Positions 57,746-64,000 of a DNA stretch of 64,000 nucleotides are shown piece after piece. Source of the stretch: Hydrogenophaga flava NBRC 102514 (GTDB lineage: Bacteria > Pseudomonadota > Gammaproteobacteria > Burkholderiales > Burkholderiaceae_C). Both the position numbers and the translations under genes were made by a program. The stretch lies in NCBI RefSeq assembly GCF_001571145.1, contig NZ_BCTF01000012.1, forward strand, positions 1 to 64,000, written 5' to 3'. Numbering within the stretch: position 1 is the stretch's first letter; each line of letters starts with the position of its first letter. The notes beneath the pieces are model-generated. The model did not search any database. It saw only the letters and a program-made list of their open reading frames with translations, and had not been told where the DNA came from.

Positions 57746-58617
57746 ACGTGGCCGTGATCGTGGCCTCCCTGGGGCGCCCGGACAGCGTTGCGGTGCTGCT
57801 GGAGCGGCTGGCGGCGCAGACGCAGCGGCCCTCGCAGGTGATCCTGTCGATGGAAAGCCCGGCCGACGCACCACCGGCCGGGGACCACCCGTTCACGGTC
57901 GAGCAGGTCTTCGGGCCGCGCGGCTCCTGCGTGCAGCGCAACCGGGGCCTGTACCGGCTGCGCCCGGACACCGGGGCCGTGGTCTTCTACGACGACGACT
58001 TCGTGCCCTCGCGCTTTGCCATCGCCGGCATCGCACGCTTCTTTGAGCGGCACCCCGGCGTGGCCGGCGCGCACGGCCTGGTGCTGGCCGACGGCGTCCA
58101 GGGCCCTGGCATTGCGCCCGACGACGCGGTGCGCATGGTCGAGGCCGCCGACGCGGCGGGCGACCCGCAGACGCACACCATCCTGGCGCACACCCACGGG
58201 CTCTACGGCTGCAACATGGCCTACCGGGCCTCGGCGATCGCGGGCGTGCGCTTCGACGAAAACCTGCCGCTCTACGCCTGGCTCGAAGACCTGGACTTCG
58301 GCGGCCGCGTGCCGGGGCCGCTGGTGCATACCGACGCCTTCCGGGGCGTGCACTGCGGCGAGAAGCGCGGGCGCGAGCGCAGCGGGCGCCGGCTGGGCTA
58401 CAGCCAGGTCTGCAACCCGGTGTACCTGCTGCGCAAGGCCACGCTGCCGCGAAAAGTCGCGGCCCGCATGATCGTTCGCAACCTGCTGGCCAACCACGCC
58501 CGGCTGCTGCGCCCCGAGCCCTGGATCGACCGCCGCGGCCGCGCCGCCGGCAACTGGCTGGCCCTGCTGGATGTCCTGAGGGGGCGCGCCGACCCCCGCC
58601 GGATCCTGGAGCTGTGA
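57742..58617 (+). CDS. GT2 glycosyltransferase B (paralogue of the one at 43889)
   Basis: A 291-residue GT-A enzyme. MNVAVIVASLGRPDSVAVLLERL opening, FYDDDFVPSRF acidic motif (about 76-80), LYGCNMAYRAS, LYAWLEDLDFGG and GYSQVCNPVYLLRKATLP. These blocks match the gene at 43889-44803 in order and wording, so a duplication within the cluster is probable. ATGA overlap with the GMC gene; the final bases overlap the next GT4 start. Confidence 0.9.
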   Translation: MNVAVIVASLGRPDSVAVLLERLAAQTQRPSQVILSMESPADAPPAGDHPFTVEQVFGPRGSCVQRNRGLYRLRPDTGAVVFYDDDFVPSRFAIAGIARFFERHPGVAGAHGLVLADGVQGPGIAPDDAVRMVEAADAAGDPQTHTILAHTHGLYGCNMAYRASAIAGVRFDENLPLYAWLEDLDFGGRVPGPLVHTDAFRGVHCGEKRGRERSGRRLGYSQVCNPVYLLRKATLPRKVAARMIVRNLLANHARLLRPEPWIDRRGRAAGNWLALLDVLRGRADPRRILEL

Positions 58618-59705
58618 ACACGAAGGCCCCGCCCGGGGTGCTCATCAACGGACGTTTCCTGTCCGCGCCGCCGACCGCCGTGCACCGCGTGGCCTACGAG
58701 CTGACGCGGGCGCTGGGCGAGCTGCCGCAGCGCCCGCCGGTCTCGATCGCCGTGCCGCCCGGCACGCGCCCGGCCTGGCCGGCCCCGGAGCTGCCGGTGC
58801 GGGAAACGGGGCGGCTGCACGGCATCGCCTGGGAACAGCTGTTCCTGCCCCGGGCCGCGCGCGGCCAGCTCCTGCTGGGCTTCTGCAACATGGCGCCGTT
58901 CGGCGTGCGCGCGGGCCTGACCATGGTGCACGACGCCCAGGTGTTCACCACCCCCCGCTCGTACGGGCAGGTGCGCAGCGCCTGGGCGCGCCTGCACATC
59001 CGGCGGGCGGGGGCCGCGCAGCGGGGCCTGCTCACCGTGTCCGAGTTCGCGCGGCGCGAGCTCGTGGCGCTGGGCATCGCGCCGGCCGAGCGCATCCACG
59101 TCGTGCACAACGGCGTCGACCATGTGCGGCGCATCCCCCGGGACGACACCATCCTGCGCCGCCTCGGCCTGGGCCCGCGGCGCTACGCGCTGGCGCTGGC
59201 CAACCTGCAGCCGCACAAGAACATCGGCCTGCTGCTGCGGGCCTTTGCCCGCCCGGGGCTGGCGGGGCTGCCGCTGGTGCTGACCGGGCGCGCCAGTGCC
59301 GCGGACTTTGCGGCGGCGGGCTGGTCTTTGCCGCCCAACACCGTGTTCGCCGGCTACGTGAGCGAGGGGGAGATGACCAGCCTGCAGGCCCACGCGCTGG
59401 CCGTCTGCACGCCCTCGCTGACGGAGGGCTTCGGCCTGCCACCGGTCGAGGGCCTGATGCTGGGCACCCCGGCGCTGATCGCCCCCTGCGGCGCCCTGCC
59501 CGAGGTCTGCGGGCCGGGCGCGCTGCGGGTCGACCCGCACGACCCGGCGGCCTGGGAAGCTGCGCTGCTGAGCCTGCAGAACGACCCGGCGCTGTGGCAG
59601 TCGCTGGCGCAGGCCGGCCAGGCCTTTGCGGCCCGCTTCACCTGGGAGGCGGCGGCGCGCAGGCTGGTCGAGGTGATCGCGCAGGTGACGGCGCAGTGGC
59701 AGTGA
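58614..59705 (+). CDS. GT4 glycosyltransferase, last gene of the EPS cluster
   Basis: A 363-residue GT-B enzyme. VLINGRFLSAPPTAVHRVAYEL resembles the N-terminus of GT4 rhamnosyl/mannosyl transferases; TMVHDAQVFTTP and VSEFARRELVALGI are standard; donor site RRYALALANLQPHKNIGLLL and TPSLTEGFGLPPVEGLMLGTP give the E-x7-E motif. GTG start at 58614 overlaps the previous stop codon. It ends 36 bases before the convergent mltA gene; no clear terminator is seen in that gap. Confidence 0.92.
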   Translation: MNTKAPPGVLINGRFLSAPPTAVHRVAYELTRALGELPQRPPVSIAVPPGTRPAWPAPELPVRETGRLHGIAWEQLFLPRAARGQLLLGFCNMAPFGVRAGLTMVHDAQVFTTPRSYGQVRSAWARLHIRRAGAAQRGLLTVSEFARRELVALGIAPAERIHVVHNGVDHVRRIPRDDTILRRLGLGPRRYALALANLQPHKNIGLLLRAFARPGLAGLPLVLTGRASAADFAAAGWSLPPNTVFAGYVSEGEMTSLQAHALAVCTPSLTEGFGLPPVEGLMLGTPALIAPCGALPEVCGPGALRVDPHDPAAWEAALLSLQNDPALWQSLAQAGQAFAARFTWEAAARRLVEVIAQVTAQWQ

Positions 59706-59741
59706 CCGGGTGGGCGCGAGTGCGGGTGGCCCGGTGCCGCG

Positions 59742-60887
59742 TCAGCGCGGCCAGAGCACCCACATCTGCAGCGGCTGCTTGAGCCGCGAGGCGAGCTGGT
59801 AGGGCGCGTCGCCCCAGTTGCCCCAGCCAGTGAACAGGTCGGCGCGCACCGCGCCGGTGATGGCGCCCCCCGTGTCCTGCGCCATCACCAGACGCTGCTG
59901 GTTGAAGACCACGCCCTTGGAGGCCAGCCAGACCGGCGTACCGTAGGGGATGCTCTGCGGATCGACGGCGATCGAGCGGCCCGGCGTCAGCGGCACGCCC
60001 TGCGCGCCGGCAGGGCCGAAACGGGCGTTGAGCTCGGTCAGGCGCACCTCGCGGAAGAACACCGTGCGCGGGTTGCTCCAGAGCATCTCGTTAAGCCGGT
60101 CGGGGTTCTGCGCGGCCCAGGCGCGGATGCCCTCCCAGTTGCCCTCACGGATCTCGCGACGGTCCAGCAGCCACTTGCCCACGCTCTGGTAGGGGTGGCC
60201 GTTGTGCGCCGCAAAGGCCACGCGCGTCTGCTTGACGGTGCCGTCGGGCTCCTTGATGTTCAGCCGGCCCGAGCCCTGGATCTGCAGCACCAGGGCGTCG
60301 ATGGGGTCGGACAGCCAGGCGATGACCCGCCCCCTGAGCGCGGCCTGCGCCGCGGGCAGGGTGTCGATCTCCTGCCGGGTGTACCAGGGCGGCTCGTTGC
60401 TGCCCAGCCGCACGCCGAGCGGCGGCGCGTACACCGGCACGCGGTGGCTGAAGGTGGTGGTCCGCGAGGCCTCCAGCACCGGCTCGTAGTAGCCGGTGAG
60501 CAGGCCCTGCGGCGCGCTGCCGTCGGGTTCGACCACGCGGTAGGGCTGGAAGCGGCTTTCGATCCAGGCCTGCTGCTCGGCGGTGCCGGCCATGATCAGC
60601 GGCCGCACCTCGGCGCACAGCGGCGCCTGCACCGGCGACGGCTTCTCGCAGCCGCGCACCCAGGCGCCCCAGACCTCGTGCAGGCTGTCCAGACCCCAGC
60701 CCGGCAGCTCGCTCCAGCGCACCGGAACCCAGCGGCTGGCCGGCTGCTGGATGGCGGGCGGCAGGCTGCCGTCGGCCGGGCGGGCGCCCGGCGCCGCGGG
60801 CGGCACCTCGACGGTGGTGCAGGCGGCCAGGCTGCCTACAATCAGCGCCGTCGTCCACCGAACCAGTGCACTCCGGCCCCTGTCCAT
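59742..60887 (-). CDS. mltA: membrane-bound lytic murein transglycosylase A
   Basis: A 381-residue outer-membrane lipoprotein that cleaves the glycan of peptidoglycan to 1,6-anhydro products. Lipobox LAAC with Cys23 after a short basic/hydrophobic leader. MltA domain about 110-270 with PQGLLTGYYEPVLEASR, and the 3D domain near 300-375: SIAVDPQSIPYGTPVWL and MAQDTGGAITGAVRADLFTGWG, containing the catalytic Asp. ATG at 60887 gives the lipoprotein signal; a longer in-frame upstream start would put 36 residues before it. Its start codon overlaps the start codon of a tiny divergent gene. Confidence 0.95.
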   Translation of the reverse strand: MDRGRSALVRWTTALIVGSLAACTTVEVPPAAPGARPADGSLPPAIQQPASRWVPVRWSELPGWGLDSLHEVWGAWVRGCEKPSPVQAPLCAEVRPLIMAGTAEQQAWIESRFQPYRVVEPDGSAPQGLLTGYYEPVLEASRTTTFSHRVPVYAPPLGVRLGSNEPPWYTRQEIDTLPAAQAALRGRVIAWLSDPIDALVLQIQGSGRLNIKEPDGTVKQTRVAFAAHNGHPYQSVGKWLLDRREIREGNWEGIRAWAAQNPDRLNEMLWSNPRTVFFREVRLTELNARFGPAGAQGVPLTPGRSIAVDPQSIPYGTPVWLASKGVVFNQQRLVMAQDTGGAITGAVRADLFTGWGNWGDAPYQLASRLKQPLQMWVLWPR

Positions 60888-61026
60888 GACCCTGTTGCTG
60901 CTCGAAGCGCTCGCTGCGCTGGTACTGCTGATCTTCATCGTGTGGTGGACCATGTTCTCGGGTCGGAAAAACGGGGAGCTGCCCGAGGAGCGCAAGGCCG
61001 AGAGGCCCGATCCGCGGGACGACTGA
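60886..61026 (+). CDS. small single-span membrane protein
   Basis: A 46-residue predicted protein: MTLLLLEALAALVLLIFIVWW spans the membrane (about 3-21), then a hydrophilic, charged tail (FSGRKNGELPEERKAERPDPRDD) with strong coding-like composition. The ATG overlaps the mltA start codon by two bases in divergent orientation, and the stop is 3 bases from the end of the convergent response regulator gene, so the frame fills the gap exactly. No Shine-Dalgarno is visible. No family can be named; confidence is moderate because of size. Confidence 0.5.
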   Translation: MTLLLLEALAALVLLIFIVWWTMFSGRKNGELPEERKAERPDPRDD

Positions 61027-61029
61027 GCC

Positions 61030-61668
61030 TCAGCGCGCCCCCAGCTGGCGCAGCGCGTTGGCCAGTTCGACAGCCGACTTCACGCCCATCTTGTCGAACA
61101 CGCGCGAGCGGTGGACCTCCACCGTGCGCACGCTGATGTTGAGCCGGTCGGCCACCAGCTTGTTGGGCAGGCCCTCGATCACCAGGTCCATCACGTCGCG
61201 TTCGCGCTCGGTCAGGCTGTCCAGGCGCTGCTGCACGCTGCGCTGCACGCGCCGCCCCTCCTGCACCTGGGCCGAGAGTGCCAGCGCCTGCTCGACGCGG
61301 TCGACCAGGGCGTTGTCGGAAAACGGCTTCTCGCAGAAGTCGAAGGCGCCGCGCTTGACGGCGTCGACAGCGGTCGGCACGTCGGCATGGCCGGAGAGGA
61401 AGATCACCGGCATGGCCGCCTGCCAGGGCAGCGCCAGCAGCTGCTCGAACAGCGCCAGGCCGCTGGTGCCGGGCATGCGCACGTCCAGCAGCAGGCAGCA
61501 GGGCACGGAGGGTTCGGAGGACCAGCGGGTGATCTCGGCCAGGAAGGCGTCGGCGCTGTCGTAGCGCTCGCTGAGCAGGCGCCGCGTGCGCAGCAGCCAG
61601 GCCAGCGCGTCGCGCACGCCCGCATCGTCATCGACGATGAACACCTTGGCGTCGGGATGCTGGGTCAT
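61030..61668 (-). CDS. FixJ/NarL-type response regulator (LuxR C-terminal domain)
   Basis: A 212-residue regulator. Receiver (about 8-130): VFIVDDDAGVRDALAWLL, Asp in LLLDVRMPGTSGLALF (about residue 62), LSGHADVPTAVDAVKRGAFDF and Lys in CEKPFSDN. The spacing and HADVPTAVDAVKRGA phrase are FixJ/TtrR/TodT type. HTH about 148-205: LTERERDVMDLVIEGLPNKLVADRLNISVRTVEVHR and KMGVKSAVELANAL. ATG at 61668; it overlaps the kinase gene by 4 bases. Target genes unknown. Confidence 0.95.
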   Translation of the reverse strand: MTQHPDAKVFIVDDDAGVRDALAWLLRTRRLLSERYDSADAFLAEITRWSSEPSVPCCLLLDVRMPGTSGLALFEQLLALPWQAAMPVIFLSGHADVPTAVDAVKRGAFDFCEKPFSDNALVDRVEQALALSAQVQEGRRVQRSVQQRLDSLTERERDVMDLVIEGLPNKLVADRLNISVRTVEVHRSRVFDKMGVKSAVELANALRQLGAR

Positions 61669-63680
61669 GGGCGGGATGATAGTGAATCCGCCGCAGGCAG
61701 GGTGAAGCGGAACACGGTGCCGCGCGGCTGTGCCGGCTCGAAGGTCAGGGCACCACCGTGCTGCTCGATCACGGTGCGGCACAGCGACAGTCCCAGGCCC
61801 ATGCCCTCGGCCTTGGTGGTGAAGAAGGGTGTGAACAGTTTCTCGCGCACCTCGTCGCTCAGGCCCTTCCCGTGGTCGGTGACCGCAAACTCGACCCAGG
61901 TCTTGCGCAGGGGTTCGCCATCGGCGGACTGCGGGCGGCGCGGCGCGATGTGGATCTGGATGCTGCGCAGGCCCGAGGCCAGCGGCGGATCACCATCGGG
62001 CATGGCCTGCATGCCGTTGCGCGCCAGGTTCAGCAGCACCTGCTCGACCATGGTGCGGTCGCACAGCACGGCCGGGCAGCCGGACGCGATGCGCGTCTCC
62101 ACCCGGATGTCCAGCTTCTTGGCCTGCAGGCCCAGCAGCGGCAGGATGGCGTCGAGCAGGGCAGCCGGCGCCACCGCCTCGCGCACCTGCTCGCGCCGCC
62201 GCACGAAGTCGGCCACGCTCTTGATGACGCGGCCGGCGCGCTCGGCCTGTTCGCTCACGCGCTGCATCGCCTGGCGCAGCAGGTCGGGCGGCGCGTCGGG
62301 GTCTTCCAGCAGGTTGAGCGAGCCGCTGGCGTAGCTGGCGATGGCGGCCAGCGGCTGGTTCAGCTCATGGCTCAGCAGCGAGGCCATCTCGCCGACGGTG
62401 GCCAGCCGCGCCGTGGCCTGCAGCCGCTCCTGCGAGGCGCGGTTGAGCTCCTCGACGCGGCGCTGCTCGCTCAGGTCGAGGATGGCGCTCATGAAGCCGG
62501 TCTGCGTGCCCTGGGCGTCGATCAGCGGCGCCTCGATGATCAGCACCGGAAAACGCGTGCCGTCCTTGCGCTGGAACACCGACTCGTAGCCTTCGCGCGG
62601 GAGCACCTGGCCGGCCAGCCGCACCGCCTGGCGCTGCTGGTACTCGTTCACCAGCTCGGGCGGCCACCAGGGCGCGGGCAGGCCCGAGCCGATCAGCTCG
62701 CTGGCGGAGAAGCCCACCATCTGGCAGAACGCGGGGTTCACATAGGTCACGCGGCCGTTCATGTCGCGCGCGCGCAAGCCGGTCACCAGCGAGTTCTCCA
62801 TCGCCTTGCGGAAGGCCAGCGCCTCGGCCACCTCGGTCTCGGCGCGCTGGCGCCGCCGCATGTCGCGCCCCAGCAGCACCAGCACCGCCAGCAGGGCCAG
62901 CGAGAGCGCGCCAACCACCGCCGTCAGCACATTGGGGAACAGGCCGGCGACCCGGCGCGGGCTCTCCAGCCGCAGCACCAGCGTGTGGCCCGGCAGGTCC
63001 AGCAAGGCACTGGCCACCTGCAGTCGGTTGCCCGTGACGGCGCTGTAGAGCGCCAGCCGGGTGCCGTCGACCTCGGTGAAGGCCAGGCCGCGGTTGCGCA
63101 GCAGCGCCTTGTTGGTCAGTTCCGACAGCAGGCCGGGCAGGGCGTAGGTCGCCACCAGGTAGCCCTCGGCCGCGCCGGTGCGCACCACCGGCAGGCACAT
63201 CTCCATCAGCTCCATGCCCAGGCCGCTGCTCATGGGCCAGAAGTAGCTGGGCGAAAACGAGGGCCCGGACACCCGCTGCGCGCTCTCGCAGGCCTGGCGC
63301 ACGTCGGGCAGGGCCTGGGCGCGCGACATCTGTCCGTACAGGCCGGACACATAGGACGAGTCGCGCTCGGCCACCAGGCGCAGGCCGGCGTCGCGCCACT
63401 CCAGCCGCACCAGCTCGCGGTGCTGGTCCAGCACCTCGGCGGCCGGGTCCTGCCACGAATCGGCCGTAGGGGCCACGCTGTGCAGCGCCTGCAGGGTCTG
63501 CACGTTGCGCACCAGACCGTTGCGGATGTCGCCGGCCAGCGCAGACGCGTCGCGCTCCAGCGCTTCCTGGTCGCGCGACTCCTCGTACTCGGCGGCCAGG
63601 AACACCAGCACGCCGAGCAGCACCACCACCAGCAGCAGCAGCGCGCCCCACAGCAGCCAGCGCCGCGGCGGTCGTTTCAT
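61665..63680 (-). CDS. PAS-domain sensor histidine kinase (FixL/DctB-like)
   Basis: A 671-residue kinase. TM1 about 10-30 (LLWGALLLLVVVLLGVLVFLAA), periplasmic sensor about 31-245, TM2 about 250-268, PAS domain about 295-410 (RVTYVNPAFCQMVGFSASELIG), HisKA with MASLLSHELNQPLAAIASYASG (phospho-accepting His near 445) and the ATPase part with NLARNGMQAM N-box and GMGLGLSLCRTVIEQHGG. The HELNQPLAAI box is the FixL/DctB type. It follows the nitrilase-family gene by 4 bases and overlaps the regulator gene, so nitrilase-kinase-regulator may be one transcript. No heme-binding His is evident in the PAS domain, so oxygen sensing cannot be claimed. Confidence 0.93.
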   Translation of the reverse strand: MKRPPRRWLLWGALLLLVVVLLGVLVFLAAEYEESRDQEALERDASALAGDIRNGLVRNVQTLQALHSVAPTADSWQDPAAEVLDQHRELVRLEWRDAGLRLVAERDSSYVSGLYGQMSRAQALPDVRQACESAQRVSGPSFSPSYFWPMSSGLGMELMEMCLPVVRTGAAEGYLVATYALPGLLSELTNKALLRNRGLAFTEVDGTRLALYSAVTGNRLQVASALLDLPGHTLVLRLESPRRVAGLFPNVLTAVVGALSLALLAVLVLLGRDMRRRQRAETEVAEALAFRKAMENSLVTGLRARDMNGRVTYVNPAFCQMVGFSASELIGSGLPAPWWPPELVNEYQQRQAVRLAGQVLPREGYESVFQRKDGTRFPVLIIEAPLIDAQGTQTGFMSAILDLSEQRRVEELNRASQERLQATARLATVGEMASLLSHELNQPLAAIASYASGSLNLLEDPDAPPDLLRQAMQRVSEQAERAGRVIKSVADFVRRREQVREAVAPAALLDAILPLLGLQAKKLDIRVETRIASGCPAVLCDRTMVEQVLLNLARNGMQAMPDGDPPLASGLRSIQIHIAPRRPQSADGEPLRKTWVEFAVTDHGKGLSDEVREKLFTPFFTTKAEGMGLGLSLCRTVIEQHGGALTFEPAQPRGTVFRFTLPAADSLSSRP

Positions 63681-63684
63681 AGGC

Positions 63685-64000
63685 TCACAGCCTGCGGTGC
63701 TGGAGGGACGGCAGCTGTTCGCGCACGGCGCGCAGGCGTTCGAGGTCGATGTCGGCCATCACCACACCCGGGCCTTCGGCCTGCATCGCCATCACCTGGC
63801 CCCAGGGGTCGATCACCATGCTGTGGCCCCAGGTGCGGCGGCCGTTCTCGTGCACGCCGCCCTGGGCGCTGGCGATCACGTAGGCCTGGTTCTCGATCGC
63901 TCGGGCGCGCAGCAGCACCTCCCAGTGCGCCTGGCCGGTGGTGTGGGTGAAGGCCGCGGGCACCAGCAGCAGGTCGGCGGCGAGCATGCGGTAGAGCTCG
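63685..64000 (-). CDS. carbon-nitrogen (nitrilase-family) hydrolase, C-terminal part (5' end cut by window)
   Basis: About 105 C-terminal residues of a nitrilase-superfamily amidase, running off the window end. LLVPAAFTHTTGQAHWEVLLRARAIENQAYVIASAQGG and HGHSMVIDPWGQVMA-like HSMVIDPWGQVMAMQAE, PGVVMADIDLERL match the family. The A-F-T-x-x-T-G-x-x-H-W phrase is typical of the Nit1/deaminated glutathione amidase branch. The catalytic Glu and Lys and most of the fold are outside; the Cys is also not visible. The nearby kinase gene follows after 4 bases. Confidence 0.9.
   Translation of the reverse strand, partial: ELYRMLAADLLLVPAAFTHTTGQAHWEVLLRARAIENQAYVIASAQGGVHENGRRTWGHSMVIDPWGQVMAMQAEGPGVVMADIDLERLRAVREQLPSLQHRRL

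Noticed and set aside
61665-63680. Calling the PAS kinase an oxygen sensor FixL
   Set aside because: The H-box is FixL/DctB-like but the PAS domain shows no identifiable heme-ligand histidine, and the protein has a large periplasmic sensor of its own.
1-64000. CRISPR arrays, tRNA or rRNA genes, insertion sequences, integrases or att sites
   Set aside because: No regularly spaced repeats, cloverleaf-like sequences, transposase motifs or flanking direct repeats were found by reading. A dedicated covariance or repeat search could still find something short.

Overview
The window is very G+C-rich (about 70% by eye) and densely coded, with many 4-base ATGA/GTGA overlaps. The gene content (pgk, def-fmt next to lysM-dprA, yajC-secD-secF, mltA, a fused indolepyruvate ferredoxin oxidoreductase, the sphaeroides-heme-protein electron-transfer set) fits a betaproteobacterium of the order Burkholderiales. 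Family Comamonadaceae, perhaps something Hydrogenophaga-like, is my inference from protein style, not a database result. I see no tRNA, rRNA, CRISPR array, insertion sequence or phage gene.

1-5.8 kb: the N-terminal part of phosphoglycerate kinase, a small PepSY protein and a rubredoxin. Then comes a redox operon on the minus strand (SHP, diheme cytochrome c, membrane cytochrome b), divergent from a PepSY protein plus OmpR-type two-component pair. The divergent promoter holds four symmetrically placed TGAAC/GTTCA half-sites.

5.8-14.8 kb: an envelope-remodelling block. A PmrAB-like two-component pair sits upstream of an EptA-type lipid A phosphoethanolamine transferase. A divergent PAP2 phosphatase follows, then a four-gene minus-strand operon: polyprenyl-phosphate sugar transferase, VTT/DedA-like membrane protein, ArnT-like GT39 transferase and UDP-glucuronate 4-epimerase. 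Both operons are preceded by a perfect match to the PmrA box (YTTAAK-N5-YTTAAK). My reading is one regulon for charge modification of lipid A, with a uronic acid such as galacturonate as the second decoration.

14.8-30.1 kb: housekeeping. azlCD, fmt and def are divergent from a LysM protein and dprA. Then follow a DUF1631 protein, yajC-secD-secF, and a large indolepyruvate ferredoxin oxidoreductase divergent from an Lrp/AsnC regulator.

30.3-35.4 kb: six secreted-protein genes that look like a noncanonical chaperone-usher surface system: two paralogous subunits, a small secreted protein, a periplasmic chaperone, a 651-residue outer-membrane barrel with a C-terminal SdrD_B-like domain, and a further subunit-like protein.

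35.6-59.7 kb: a complete-looking Wzx/Wzy-type exopolysaccharide cluster of 19 genes on the plus strand. It has an OPX export protein, WbaP-like initiating transferase, ManC, five further glycosyltransferases, polymerase, flippase, pyruvyl transferase, VanZ-like protein, glycoside hydrolase, Wzc-type tyrosine kinase, membrane J-domain protein, acyltransferase, GalE, DegT aminotransferase and a GMC oxidoreductase. Its 381-bp leader carries three dyads and a sigma-54-like -24/-12 element.

59.7-64 kb: mltA with a tiny divergent membrane-protein gene, a FixLJ-like two-component pair, and the C-terminal end of a nitrilase-family hydrolase.
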